Source: Micromonosporaceae bacterium
Lineage (GTDB): Bacteria; Actinomycetota; Actinomycetes; Mycobacteriales; Micromonosporaceae
DNA length: 59,979 bases
Direction of reading: 5' to 3'
Assembly: GCA_020027875.1 (NCBI GenBank)
Contig: JAHRHA010000026.1
Coordinates: forward strand, 1 to 59,979
Of this stretch, positions 24,763-33,469 are shown in pieces (within the stretch, counting starts at the first letter, position 1; each line of letters starts with the position of its first letter). The notes beneath the pieces are model-generated. The model was not told the DNA's origin, did not search any database, and saw only the letters and a list, made by a program, of their open reading frames with translations. The position numbers and the translations under genes were made by a program.

Positions 24763-25292
24763 TCAGCTCGCCATTGCCCCCTCACGCGGCGAGAAGGTCG
24801 CTGAGCGCCGACATGTGCGCCACCGGTGCAGGCGGGCCTGCAGAACGAGATTCGCCACGACGAGTGCGGGATCTGCGTCAGGTACATCGATGTCAAGATG
24901 CTGCCGAAGCCAGGGCACGACTTCACTCCACCGGTAGAACGTCGCACCCTCCCGGGCAGGATTGACGGGCGGCGGAACCCACCGCTGGCTCGCTCCCCCG
25001 TGGCGTAGCGACGGATGCTTTCTCGGCTGCGGCCGATTCTGTCCACGATATCCGCGAAGTTCAACAGGTCTTCGTCCAACACTCGCAGCGCCCGAAGGCC
25101 GGTCGACTCGACAGCACGGACCGCCCAGGCGATCGCATCAGCCAACACGGGTGCCTCCCGGTCGAACTCGGCCACCACAAGCCCATGCTCGACGCCGAAC
25201 GCTGCGTCGTCACAGCCGGCCTCAACCAGGGCGTCGAGCTGCGCGTCGGTCGGCTCCTGGTCCAGAACCAGCGTGAACACGTGAACGGACAC
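24763..25292 (-). pseudogene. Frameshifted helix-turn-helix-type conserved actinobacterial protein
   Basis: The GTG at 25292 with AAGGGGG upstream starts a protein with TDAQLDALVEAGCDDAAFGV, VLDEDLLNFADIVDRIGRS and RESIRRYATGER, a conserved actinobacterial family with a possible helix-turn-helix. Near 24966 the frame breaks. The continuation REGATFYRWSEVVPWLRQHL with DPALVVANLVLQARL lies in another frame and ends at 24763. Supplying one missing G in GCCCGTCAAT restores a single product of about 176 residues. This is either a recent -1 mutation or a sequencing error; codon use on both sides is normal. Confidence 0.65.
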
Positions 25293-25863
25293 CGTCGCCC
25301 CCTTCATTAGGCCGCGAGCGCACAGGACGTGGGCACCGGTCGCGGGTGAGTGTGCTGAGTAGTGAACCGGTCAATCTGATTCGCGTGCGGGGCGGGATCA
25401 CGGGGGGTCGAGTACACGGCACGCTTGACCTGGCACTGCCCGCAGCTCACCTCGCCCCATCGGTGTCCTCGGTGGATCTCCCGAACAACCAGCCCAGGCC
25501 CCCCGAAGGTTCAACGTCGCGACGGGTATGGCGATGATCAAGGCGGAAGCTGGGCAGGATCCCGGCTGTGTGCCCGGTTTGCGCGTCGGATGAGCCGTGC
25601 TCGACGTAGGGGACTTCGACCCCGGCGGCGCTCACGAACGGCATGGTTGTCAACATGTCGGCTTCATGCAGAGCCAGGACTGAGTGATATCGCGCGACCC
25701 GCTCTGTTCTTGCGGACTGTGACAATCCGCCCGAACCCGACCGGGGTGATCGCCACGAGAAGCGGACTTCCTGCGCTCCGTCCTGCCCGAGGCCGGCGAT
25801 CTCACAGAGCGCGGCTACGCCACGTTGATAGGATCGCCAATTTCAAGTTCGCGTTATAAGCTG
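25293..25863. other. Stretch without a supported gene
   Basis: Several short open frames occur on both strands, but none has convincing family sequence. A minus-strand frame near 25447-25725 contains PFVSAAGVEVPYVEHGSSD, faintly like an alpha/beta-hydrolase start, and then degenerates. TTGATA (25825-25830) and TTATAA (25854-25859) make the right end AT-rich, as expected for a promoter region, though their spacing is too long for one promoter. Confidence 0.4.
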
Positions 25864-25864
25864 G

Positions 25865-25881
25865 TTCCGTTGCGAACGGAA
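25865..25881. promoter_or_regulatory. Candidate autoregulatory operator of the AbiEi-like gene
   Basis: TTCCGTT (25865-25871) and AACGGAA (25875-25881) form a perfect 7-bp inverted repeat with a 3-nt spacer, just downstream of TTATAA. AbiEi-type antitoxins are known to bind inverted repeats upstream of their own operons, so this is a good operator candidate. Confidence 0.45.
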
Positions 25882-25923
25882 ACAGTCTATTTCCCGAACA
25901 GGATATATCGGTCAGTGAGTGCC

Positions 25924-27039
25924 ATGGAGTTGAAAGGCGTCCCGTACGACGTCGAGATGCCACCTGAGCGCGAGGTCGACGTCCTGCGCCAAGCCGTTAT
26001 GCACCTTCGACGTCGGCTGCCCAGGCAGTGGTCTATCAACGTCCGGGAGGACGTACGGACCGGCGGCCGCCGGGTCGACGCTCTGGCCGAGTTGAGCGCA
26101 CCCGGCGAAATGCCTACAACTTTGATCTTCGACGCAAAGCGATCCGTGGTCACGGCCAACCTACCCGGGATAGTTGATCAGCTACGCATGATGTCGTCAC
26201 AGGTCGCCCCCAAAGCCAGCTCCATCACCCCAATCGTCGTTGCTCGTTACCTTGGATCGACCGCCAGGAGTTGGCTCGAGCGAAACGAGATCTCGTACGC
26301 TGACGCAACCGGCAATGTCCACCTTGTCGTCGACCGACCCGCGATCTTTCTCCACGATAGGGGCGCGGACCGCGATCCTTGGCGCGGACCAGGTCGACCG
26401 CGCGGAACCCTGGTCGGCCCTCCCGCCGCTCGCGTGGTACGGACACTCGTCGACTTCGCGCCACCAATGACCGTTCCCAAACTCGTCACTCGATCCGGCG
26501 CCTCCACCGGGGCGACCTATCGGGTGGTCGAGTTCTTGGAACAGGAAGCACTCATTTCTCGGGAAGCAAAGGGCCCGATCAGGGCGGTCGAGTGGCGGCG
26601 AATCCTCGAACGATGGAGCCGCGACTACGGGTTCCAACGAAGCAACACGGTCGGCATCTACCTAGAGCCGCGTGGGCTGAACGCGCTTGCTGATCGGCTG
26701 GCCCAATCACAAAACCTCCGCTATGCCATGACGGGTTCGGCGGCGGTTCAGCGGCTTGCACCTTACGCTCCGCCCCGCCTCGCTATGATCTATGTCGATG
26801 ACATACCGAGCGCTGCCGATGAGTTGGGACTTCGGCCTGTCGAGGCAGGAGGCAACGTTCTATTGGCGTCGGGGGACTATGACGTCGTGTTCGATCGGAC
26901 CGTCACGCAGGACGGGCTCACCTTTGTAGCGCCTAGCCAAGCCGCCGTCGATCTCCTCACCGGGCCGGGGCGAAGCCCGGCGGAGGCCCAGGCCCTGCTC
27001 GATTGGATGGAGACGCACGAGCGTGAGTGGCGACGATGA
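25924..27039 (+). CDS. AbiEi-like regulator/antitoxin with an N-terminal nuclease-like domain
   Basis: The 371-residue protein has three parts. Residues 1-165 contain RRVDALAEL and TTLIFDAK (Asp52, Asp70, Lys72), resembling a PD-(D/E)XK core. Residues about 168-215 form a winged helix-turn-helix (VVRTLVDFAPPMTVPKLVTR, TGATYRVVEFLEQEALI). The C-terminal half (YAMTGSAAVQRLAPYAPPR, LASGDYDVVFDRT, QAAVDLLTGPGR) resembles AbiEi-type antitoxin domains. It overlaps the nucleotidyltransferase gene by 17 nt, the usual two-gene AbiE order. The ATG at 25924 is a choice among weak starts; GTG 25915 is possible. The nuclease-like reading is tentative. Confidence 0.6.
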   Translation: MELKGVPYDVEMPPEREVDVLRQAVMHLRRRLPRQWSINVREDVRTGGRRVDALAELSAPGEMPTTLIFDAKRSVVTANLPGIVDQLRMMSSQVAPKASSITPIVVARYLGSTARSWLERNEISYADATGNVHLVVDRPAIFLHDRGADRDPWRGPGRPRGTLVGPPAARVVRTLVDFAPPMTVPKLVTRSGASTGATYRVVEFLEQEALISREAKGPIRAVEWRRILERWSRDYGFQRSNTVGIYLEPRGLNALADRLAQSQNLRYAMTGSAAVQRLAPYAPPRLAMIYVDDIPSAADELGLRPVEAGGNVLLASGDYDVVFDRTVTQDGLTFVAPSQAAVDLLTGPGRSPAEAQALLDWMETHEREWRR

Positions 27040-27842
27040 CCTCCTCGTCCGGGCTCGAGGCATCCTGCTGGATGCCTTGACTGCATTGGACACGCACCAC
27101 GACGCCGTAGTCGTCATAGGCGCGCAGGCGATCTACATGCATACGGGCGGTGCGCAAGTCGCGCTGGCCGAGGCGACAAAGGACAGCGACCTCGCCATCG
27201 ACGCTCGCGCACTCGGCCACGTGCCGCTCATTGAAGATGCGATGACGGCTGGCGGCTTCCACCTAGACATTGAACGACCTCAACCGGGCACGTGGCTGGC
27301 CGGATGGCACTCCGGTTGACCTTATGGTCCCTGAGTCGCTCGCCGGAACGCGCGGCCGCCGCGGCTCCCGAATCCCACCTCATGCCTACAATGCGACCCG
27401 CCGGGCGATGGGGCTTGAGGCCGCCGTCGTCGACCATGCGCCCATGACCGTGCGGGCGCTCGATCGGAACGACACTCGGGTTTACACCGCGAACGTAGCG
27501 GGTCCAGCAGCACGTCTCGTCGCGAAGATGCACAAACTAGGCGAGCGACAGACGACGCCCGATCGGTTGGCCGACAAGGACGCCCACGACGTCTACCGAT
27601 TGCTTGTCGCAGTCCCCACTGATCGCCTCGCGGCCGCAACGTCCGACCTGGCCACCGACGACTTCGCCGGACCCGTAACGGAGCAGGCTCTGCGATTCCT
27701 CACCGAGATGTTCGCCGACGGTCCGGAGGCAACCGGTCCGACAATGGCCGGCCGCGCCGAAGAAGGCATTGGAGAACCAGCCGTCGTCGCGGCCGCGGTA
27801 GCCGCACTGGCAAAGGACTTGTTAAGCGCAATGGGACGGTGA
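27023..27842 (+). pseudogene. AbiEii-like nucleotidyltransferase, frameshifted
   Basis: The GTG at 27023 starts a nucleotidyltransferase-fold protein with VVIGAQAIYMHTGG and TKDSDLAIDA (the D-x-D-like metal pair). The frame ends at 27319. The rest, DGTPVDLMVPESLAG, PAARLVAKMHKLGER and DKDAHDVYRLL, is in the +1 frame to 27842. Removing one G in CTGGCCGGAT near 27299 joins them as GTWLPDGTPVDLMV, giving about 272 residues. AbiEii-type enzymes act as toxins by nucleotidylating targets such as tRNA. Either the toxin was inactivated or this is a sequencing error. The stretch is less GC-rich than its neighbours, suggesting transfer. Confidence 0.65.
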
Positions 27843-28193
27843 CGCGCAAGCAACCCGGACGGTAGTCGTCGGCGCCATGCCGCCGCGCCCAGGAGGCATT
27901 CGAGAATCAGCCGCCGCCGCTGCATGACCACACTGGCGAACCACAGGCTGCCTTGACTGTGCAACGAACGCACCTCGCGTGGGAGGTGGCGGCCGAAGCC
28001 ATTCTTGCAAACGTGGCAGCGGCAAGACCGCAACCAAGCCGCTCGAGTGTGTACGGTCTGAGCAGCTCGCTCGGCCGACACTGGCAGACTCACGCGTCGA
28101 TCACTTCGACCTTGCCGGACGACTGCCCGACCACGCCGATCCTAGTGCCGGGACCAAGCATGAGCCCGAGCCCGTAGCGACTCAAATCCTCCG
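27843..28193. other. Non-coding stretch with a possible small reading frame
   Basis: The only coding-like sequence is on the minus strand, 28185 down to 28090: LSRYGLGLMLGPGTRIGVVG continuing to GKVEVIDA and a stop. It lies directly after the zinc-finger gene with CGGAGG upstream of a TTG. It could be a 23-31 residue protein or the tail of a lost gene. Nothing else is convincing here. Confidence 0.35.
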
Positions 28194-28451
28194 TCAGCCG
28201 ACGAGCTCGTCCACGTAGCACCAACGCCACGACTCGCCAGGCTGGAACGAACGGATCACCGGATGCGAGGTATCGAGGAAGTGCGCCGTGGCATGTCGAT
28301 ACGGCGAGGAGTCACAGCATCCGACGTGCCCGCAGGTCAGACAGAGGCGAAGGTGCACCCAGTCGGTGAATCCGATGGCCAGGCACTCCTGGCATCCCTC
28401 CGTGGTCTGGGGCTCCGGGTCCCCGGCTTCGTCGAGGTGCGGACAGGTCAC
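28194..28451 (-). CDS. UBP-type zinc finger protein
   Basis: The 85-residue protein has the UBP (ZnF-UBP/BUZ) pattern: MTCPHLDEA, GCQECLAIGFTDWVHLRLCL, TCGHVGCCDSSP and HATAHFLDTSHPV. It supplies the Cys/His ligands for zinc. In eukaryotes this fold binds ubiquitin C-termini; in bacteria the partner is unknown. The GTG at 28451 overlaps the antiporter stop (GTGA), and such fingers commonly follow Na+/H+ antiporter genes in actinobacteria, suggesting a shared role or regulation. Confidence 0.88.
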   Translation of the reverse strand: MTCPHLDEAGDPEPQTTEGCQECLAIGFTDWVHLRLCLTCGHVGCCDSSPYRHATAHFLDTSHPVIRSFQPGESWRWCYVDELVG

Positions 28452-30019
28452 GTCTCACCACTCCGTTCCAGCAAAGACTCCTCCAGGTCCATCTGGCGTT
28501 GCGCGCGGACCAACACCTCCTCCGGAATGCGGCCCTCGTCGCGCGCGGTGCGGAACACCTCCCGCTCCGCGTCGAGCATCTCCCGGCGCAGCCGGACGTA
28601 TGCGCTCGACGGGGTCTCCGCGCTGCCGCCCAGTCGCTCCCAGACCGCATTGCTCCGCTCCTCGGTCAGCCTCCGCAGCCGCGACACGACATCCGCGGGC
28701 GCGCCGTCGGCGTTTTCGTCCAGCCGGACCCGCGCCGCACGGCTGGCTAGATTCTGCACCTGCGCCTCGGCGAGATAGTCCTGTGTCCGGTCGTCCGGCG
28801 GTGGCTTCACGAGACGCGCGACGAGAGGCAGCGTCGTTCCCTGCAGAACGAGGGTGAACACAATGACGGCGAACCCCAGCCAGACAAACAGAGCGCGCGG
28901 GTACCGCGCATCGCCCGCCAGCGTGGCCGGCAGTGCCAACGCCGTGGCCAGCGTGACCACACCCCGCATGCCGGCCCAGGAGATGACGATCGGCACGGAC
29001 ATGGGCGGTGACGGGTCGCGCCGGCGAATGCTGGGGATTCGGCGGGGAAGGTAGGTCGCCGGGAACACCCACATGAACCGACCGACGACGACGGTGAGCA
29101 GGACGACCGTGGTGAGTAGGACGAACTCGCCCACCGGGGTATTCAGGTCGGCGACGATCCCGCGCAACTGCAGCCCCACGACGAGGAAGACCAAGCCCTC
29201 CAACAGGAACTTCACCATCTTCCAGAACGCATGCATCTGCAGCCGCGACGCGGCCGACATCAACGTCGGCAGGCGGTGGCCCAGGTAGAGGCCGGTCACC
29301 ACGACCGCGACCACGCCGGAGCCGTGCAGTTGCTCTGCCGCGGCAGCGACTGCGAACGGCGCCAGCAGGGACAAGGCGTTGTCGAGCAAGGGATCCGTCG
29401 TGCGCTGGTGGAGGAATCGGAAGACCACCGCCCCGACCGCACCGACCAGGATGCCACCCCCGGCGGCAACCACCACCTCAACGGCGATCTGGCCCGGAGT
29501 AATCGCCGTCCCCACCGCCGCGGCGACGGCCACGCGGAACAGCACCAGAGCCGTGGCGTCGTTGAGGAGACTCTCCCCTTCGAGGATTGTCACAACCCGT
29601 CGCGATAGGCCGATGCGCCGCGCGACCGCCGTCGCCGACACCGCGTCGGGAGGCGCTACTACCGCTCCGAGCGCGAGGCATGCGGCCAGCGGCACAGACG
29701 GCAACAACGCGTGGACGAGGAGTCCGACCGCGGTGGCGATGAAGAGGACGTGCCCCACCGCGAGCAGCAGTATCGGGCGCAGATTGAACCGGAACGCGGG
29801 GACAGACATGTCCACCGCGGCCACATAGAGCAGCGGCGGCAGGATTACCGTGATAACCAGCTCTTGATCTATCGTCGGGACCGGAATGCCGGGCACGAAC
29901 GACAGTGCCAGACCCACGACGACCAGCAGGATCGGGGCCAGCAGACCGAACCGGCGCGCGACGGCCGCGACCGCCACGACCACCGCGACGAGACCCACTA
30001 CCTCGATCAGCGCCTCCAT
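28448..30019 (-). CDS. CPA1-family Na+/H+ antiporter
   Basis: The 523-residue protein has about twelve membrane spans (first span about 5-25) and the cation/proton antiporter motifs VILPPLLYVAAVDMS, VVAPPDAVSATAVARRIG and EGESLLNDATALVLF, with the ND pair of electroneutral CPA1 exchangers. A cytosolic tail of about 100 residues rich in charged helices follows. It exchanges Na+ (or K+) for protons at the plasma membrane. The ATG at 30019 lies 7 nt after a TAGGCT box (30032 to 30027) with no ribosome site, so it is probably leaderless. Confidence 0.9.
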   Translation of the reverse strand: MEALIEVVGLVAVVVAVAAVARRFGLLAPILLVVVGLALSFVPGIPVPTIDQELVITVILPPLLYVAAVDMSVPAFRFNLRPILLLAVGHVLFIATAVGLLVHALLPSVPLAACLALGAVVAPPDAVSATAVARRIGLSRRVVTILEGESLLNDATALVLFRVAVAAAVGTAITPGQIAVEVVVAAGGGILVGAVGAVVFRFLHQRTTDPLLDNALSLLAPFAVAAAAEQLHGSGVVAVVVTGLYLGHRLPTLMSAASRLQMHAFWKMVKFLLEGLVFLVVGLQLRGIVADLNTPVGEFVLLTTVVLLTVVVGRFMWVFPATYLPRRIPSIRRRDPSPPMSVPIVISWAGMRGVVTLATALALPATLAGDARYPRALFVWLGFAVIVFTLVLQGTTLPLVARLVKPPPDDRTQDYLAEAQVQNLASRAARVRLDENADGAPADVVSRLRRLTEERSNAVWERLGGSAETPSSAYVRLRREMLDAEREVFRTARDEGRIPEEVLVRAQRQMDLEESLLERSGET

Positions 30020-30118
30020 GACCCCGAGCCTAGGCCGCGATGGCCGGGCGGTGCCCTTGTCATGGTCCATTGCGGATCGCTATGGTGCGAGAGCCATCTC
30101 GATCTTCGGAGGACGCCG

Positions 30119-30757
30119 ATGACGCCCGCCCGCCCCGTAGTACGGCACGCTGATGGCACAGATGCGGAGGCCATCACGCAGATTCTCGCCCGTGCATTTC
30201 AGACCGACCCACCCCTCATGTGGATCCTGCCGGATGCCGACGACCGCCCGCGGCTCAGCCCCGCGTTCTTCCGGCCGTTCGTCAACCTCGTGCTCGCCGA
30301 TGGCCAGGTCTACGTGACCGACGACCACACCGGCGCCGCGCTATGGCTCGACGTCGACGTCAGCGTGGACTCTGCGGGGGACAACGCCGAGCTCCAACAG
30401 GCCCTCATCGACGGACTCGGCGCCGACTATGCCAAGCGCTTCTTCACCCTCGCGGAGCTCTTCGACGCGGAGCATCCGGCCCACGAGTCGCATGCCTACC
30501 TGCTCTTCGTCGGCGTGGTGCCCGAGGTCCAGGACCAGGGGATTGGTACGGCCGTCCTGCTGGAGCGGCTCGGTGAGCTGGACCGCATCCACCGATCGGC
30601 CTATCTGGAGGCCAGCAGCGAGCGCAACGCGGCTCTCTACACCAGACTCGGGTTCGCGCCTATCGGTGAATCCGTCGCGCTCCCCGATGGACCCACCATC
30701 TACCCGATGTGGCGGGCCCCGTTCGCTGCGGAAACAGCCACTAGGGCGTCCTTTTGA
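30119..30757 (+). CDS. GNAT-family N-acetyltransferase
   Basis: The 212-residue protein has the GNAT fold, with AYLLFVGVVPEVQDQGIGTA (the Q/RxxGxG/A acetyl-CoA loop) and AYLEASSERNAALYTRLGF. It would transfer an acetyl group to an amine; the substrate is unknown. The N-terminus VRHADGTDAEAITQILARAF matches environmental acetyltransferases. The ATG at 30119 follows CGGAGGA. It is divergent from the antiporter. Confidence 0.85.
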   Translation: MTPARPVVRHADGTDAEAITQILARAFQTDPPLMWILPDADDRPRLSPAFFRPFVNLVLADGQVYVTDDHTGAALWLDVDVSVDSAGDNAELQQALIDGLGADYAKRFFTLAELFDAEHPAHESHAYLLFVGVVPEVQDQGIGTAVLLERLGELDRIHRSAYLEASSERNAALYTRLGFAPIGESVALPDGPTIYPMWRAPFAAETATRASF

Positions 30758-30783
30758 CCACTTGCCTGACGCCCCCAGCTAGG

Positions 30784-30856
30784 CCAGACTACGGACTCGT
30801 CATGGGAAGACTCATGCAAATGTCCAGTCTGGTTCCGCCGGTTCGCTCGCGGAACC
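30784..30856. promoter_or_regulatory. Two adjacent hairpins between acetyltransferase and permease genes
   Basis: CCAGACT (30784-30790) pairs with AGTCTGG (30826-30832), and GGTTCCGC (30831-30838) pairs with GCGGAACC (30849-30856). The two stems share bases 30831-30832, so they could form alternative structures. A terminator of the upstream gene or a leader element for the permease are both possible. Confidence 0.4.
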
Positions 30857-31007
30857 GTCCACCAATGGCGCACGACCTTCGTCGCGGGCCATTGCGCGTT
30901 CGACCAGCCTCGTCGCGCCGGCCACGTGGCCGAACTCCACTAGGCCACTGAACCCGACCCCCTGCCCTTTACGCCACCCGTTCACCCTCGACCCCCGGAG
31001 TTCCCCT

Positions 31008-32552
31008 ATGTCGTCCCCCATCCAAGGCAACCTGGCGAAAGACAGACTCGGCGTACCGTCCGTGGTCTTCTTCGTCATGTCCGCCGCCGCACCGCTGACC
31101 GTCGTCGCCGGCGTCGTCACGACCGGGTACGCGGCGACCCAGATCACCGGCATTCCGTTCGCATTCGTCACGATTGCGATTCTGTTGATGCTGTTCAGCG
31201 TCGGCTACGTAGCCATGTCGCGGCACATCAGCAACGCGGGCGCCTTCTATACGTACGTGACCCACGGTCTTGGCCGTCCTCTCGGCGTCGGCGCCGCCTG
31301 GATGGCGCTGGTCGCCTACAACGCGTTGCAGATCGGCCTGTACGGCATCATCGGCTTCGCGGCCGCGGCACCGCTCAAGCGCTTCTTTGATATCGAGCCC
31401 AAGTGGTGGGTTGTCGCTCTCGTGACCTGGGCAATCGTTGCGATCCTCGGTGTCCTGCGAGTCGACATCAACGCTAAAGTCCTGGCACTTCTCCTGTGCT
31501 CAGAGATCGTGATCGTGCTCATCTACGACTTCTACGACCTCACCAAGCCGGCCGAGGGCGGGATCACGTTCGACACGCTCCAGCCGGGCAACCTGTTCGT
31601 CACCGGATTCGGCGCAGTCCTCGTGCTCGCACTGCTCGGCTTCACGGGATTCGAGTCCGCGGTCGTGTTCTCCGAGGAGAGCAAGAACCCCCGCCGCACC
31701 ATCGCCTTGGCCACGTACATCTCCGTGGCGATCATTGGTGGCGTCTACGCCCTGTCGTCCTGGGCCATGTCCGTGGCCACCGGCCCCAACCAAATCGTGG
31801 CGGCGTCCACCGAGAACGGCCCCTTCCTGATCTTTGGGCTCGCCGCCGACCGGATGCCCAACCTGCTCGTCGACATCGGTGGTGTCCTCTTCGCCACGTC
31901 TGTGTTCGCCGCGGCGATCTCGTTCCACAACACTGTCGCGCGCTACACCTTCGCGCTGGGCCGGGAGCGGGTCTTCCCGGGCTTCCTCAGCGCGACCGGC
32001 CGGCGCAGCGGCGCTCCCATCGCCGGGTCGCTCGTGCAGAGCGTGCTCGGGGTCGCCGTGATCATTGTCTACGCGATCCTCGACCTCGATCCGGTATTCC
32101 AACTCATGTTCTGGGTCGGCACAGCCGGTGGCTTCGGCGTCCTGGTGCTCATCACCCTGACTTCGTTGGCGGTGATCTCGTACTTCACCCGCAACGACAA
32201 CGGCGAGAACGTATGGCGGCGCCTCCTGGCCCCGGCCCTGTCGCTGCTGGCGCTGGGCGTCGTCGTCTACTTCGCTGTTATCAACTTCAAGAACCTGCTC
32301 GCGGTCCCGCCGGGCCACCCCGGTGAGACGGCCGTCCCGACCCTCAGCTGGCTGATCCCGGCGATCTATCCGGCGGTCGCGGTGCTCGGCATCATCTGGG
32401 CGCTCATCCTGAGGGCCACGCGTCGGGACGTCTACCAGTCCATCGGTCTCGGCGCGAACACTGCGACCGGTGTGACTACGCAGAGCCGCGTCCTGCCAAG
32501 CCAGTACGCGGCGCAACACGGCCCAGGCACCGGGCAGGACGTTTACCGGTGA
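31008..32552 (+). CDS. APC-family amino acid/amine permease
   Basis: The 514-residue protein has about twelve membrane spans of the amino acid-polyamine-organocation family, with FFVMSAAAPLTVVAGVVTTG in span 1, SRHISNAGAFYTYVTHGLGR and GFTGFESAVVFSEESKNPRR. It imports an amino acid or amine by proton symport. The ATG at 31008 has CGGAG 7 nt upstream. It ends at a strong hairpin terminator, facing the GPP34 gene. The copper amine oxidase encoded 900 bp further on suggests the permease may import amines for oxidation. Confidence 0.88.
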   Translation: MSSPIQGNLAKDRLGVPSVVFFVMSAAAPLTVVAGVVTTGYAATQITGIPFAFVTIAILLMLFSVGYVAMSRHISNAGAFYTYVTHGLGRPLGVGAAWMALVAYNALQIGLYGIIGFAAAAPLKRFFDIEPKWWVVALVTWAIVAILGVLRVDINAKVLALLLCSEIVIVLIYDFYDLTKPAEGGITFDTLQPGNLFVTGFGAVLVLALLGFTGFESAVVFSEESKNPRRTIALATYISVAIIGGVYALSSWAMSVATGPNQIVAASTENGPFLIFGLAADRMPNLLVDIGGVLFATSVFAAAISFHNTVARYTFALGRERVFPGFLSATGRRSGAPIAGSLVQSVLGVAVIIVYAILDLDPVFQLMFWVGTAGGFGVLVLITLTSLAVISYFTRNDNGENVWRRLLAPALSLLALGVVVYFAVINFKNLLAVPPGHPGETAVPTLSWLIPAIYPAVAVLGIIWALILRATRRDVYQSIGLGANTATGVTTQSRVLPSQYAAQHGPGTGQDVYR

Positions 32553-32621
32553 CGAATGGTGCGCTGTTCTGGCCCATGTAGAAACGACGCGCAGCAACGT
32601 ACGTAGGTCCGTCTCGCAGCG

Positions 32622-32652
32622 CCGCCGCGGCACCCTGAGGGTGCCGCGGCGG
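32622..32652. terminator. Strong hairpin terminator between convergent genes
   Basis: Perfect 14-nt GC-rich arms CCGCCGCGGCACCC (32622-32635) and GGGTGCCGCGGCGG (32639-32652) with a TGA loop. It lies between the convergent permease and GPP34 genes. The T-tract is weak (TCTGCTTG), as is usual in high-GC actinobacteria. Confidence 0.85.
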
Positions 32653-32668
32653 TCTGCTTGTGGAGTGC

Positions 32669-33310
32669 CTATCGATGAGCGCTGAGGGCGATCTGAGCGA
32701 CCGCGGACTCGACGCCCAGGATCAGCGCCTGCAGGTCCGCTCGCAAGAGTTGCTGCATCCGCGCCAGACCGTCGCGCGTCTCCCGACTGGAGCCCCCGCC
32801 GACCACGAAGTCCAGCCCAGTGGCCAACACGAGACCTCCCAGCACAGCGGTCTGCTCATCGAGGTGGGCTGGGTGGTCAAGCATGTAGCGCAGGCGTGCC
32901 TGGGGGGAGGCGGCTCTGAGCGTGTCGGTTGCCGGGTACCGCACCGTCTGCTTGAGCATCGCGCGTGCCTGCACCCGCTCGATCAGACCGGTGTGAAGCA
33001 GACGCGGGGCGACCATGGTGCGCGCATGGTCGCGCAGGTATTCCACCCAGGCCCGGACCGGATGGGCGTCATGCTGCTTGAGAATCTCCGCCAGCGCAGC
33101 GTCAGACACGCGTTCGCCATACGGGCGTTGGTCACGCGCGACAACGTGCGTCTCTTCGCCGACGGAGAGGCGACCGGCAAGCACGAGTTCACCAAGCACG
33201 GCCCCGGCCAGGCCGGTGTCGAGAACGCCGTCGCTGATTTGTGGCTTTCCGGTGTATTGATCGTGGCCAACAAGGAACAACTCGTCCGCAAGGGGCAGCG
33301 CGATCATCAT
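32669..33310 (-). CDS. GPP34 (GOLPH3/VPS74-like) family protein
   Basis: The 213-residue protein begins MMIALPLADELFLVGHD and has GLAGAVLGELVLAGRLSVG, LEILK-like AEILKQH and LGGLVLATGL, the pattern of bacterial GPP34 proteins. The eukaryotic relatives bind phosphatidylinositol 4-phosphate at the Golgi. Bacterial members are common in actinomycetes and their role is unknown, with membrane-lipid binding the main suggestion. It is convergent with the permease across the terminator at 32622-32652. Confidence 0.82.
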   Translation of the reverse strand: MMIALPLADELFLVGHDQYTGKPQISDGVLDTGLAGAVLGELVLAGRLSVGEETHVVARDQRPYGERVSDAALAEILKQHDAHPVRAWVEYLRDHARTMVAPRLLHTGLIERVQARAMLKQTVRYPATDTLRAASPQARLRYMLDHPAHLDEQTAVLGGLVLATGLDFVVGGGSSRETRDGLARMQQLLRADLQALILGVESAVAQIALSAHR

Positions 33311-33469
33311 CTTCCTCGGCTCGTCGCGGCAGCGTCCCCCGAAACCGCTCCCAACCCAATCGAGGTACTCGCCAATGACGACTTAGGAGCACCGCGTTCA
33401 GCGCCGTACGTTAGCGGATGACCACCCACGGTTCAACACTCCTGACCGCTGATTCCGAAGGTTCAACTC

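Noticed and set aside
25447..25725. Minus-strand frame with a hydrolase-like start
   Set aside because: Only about 20 residues look protein-like and the rest has no recognisable pattern; too weak to call a gene or pseudogene.
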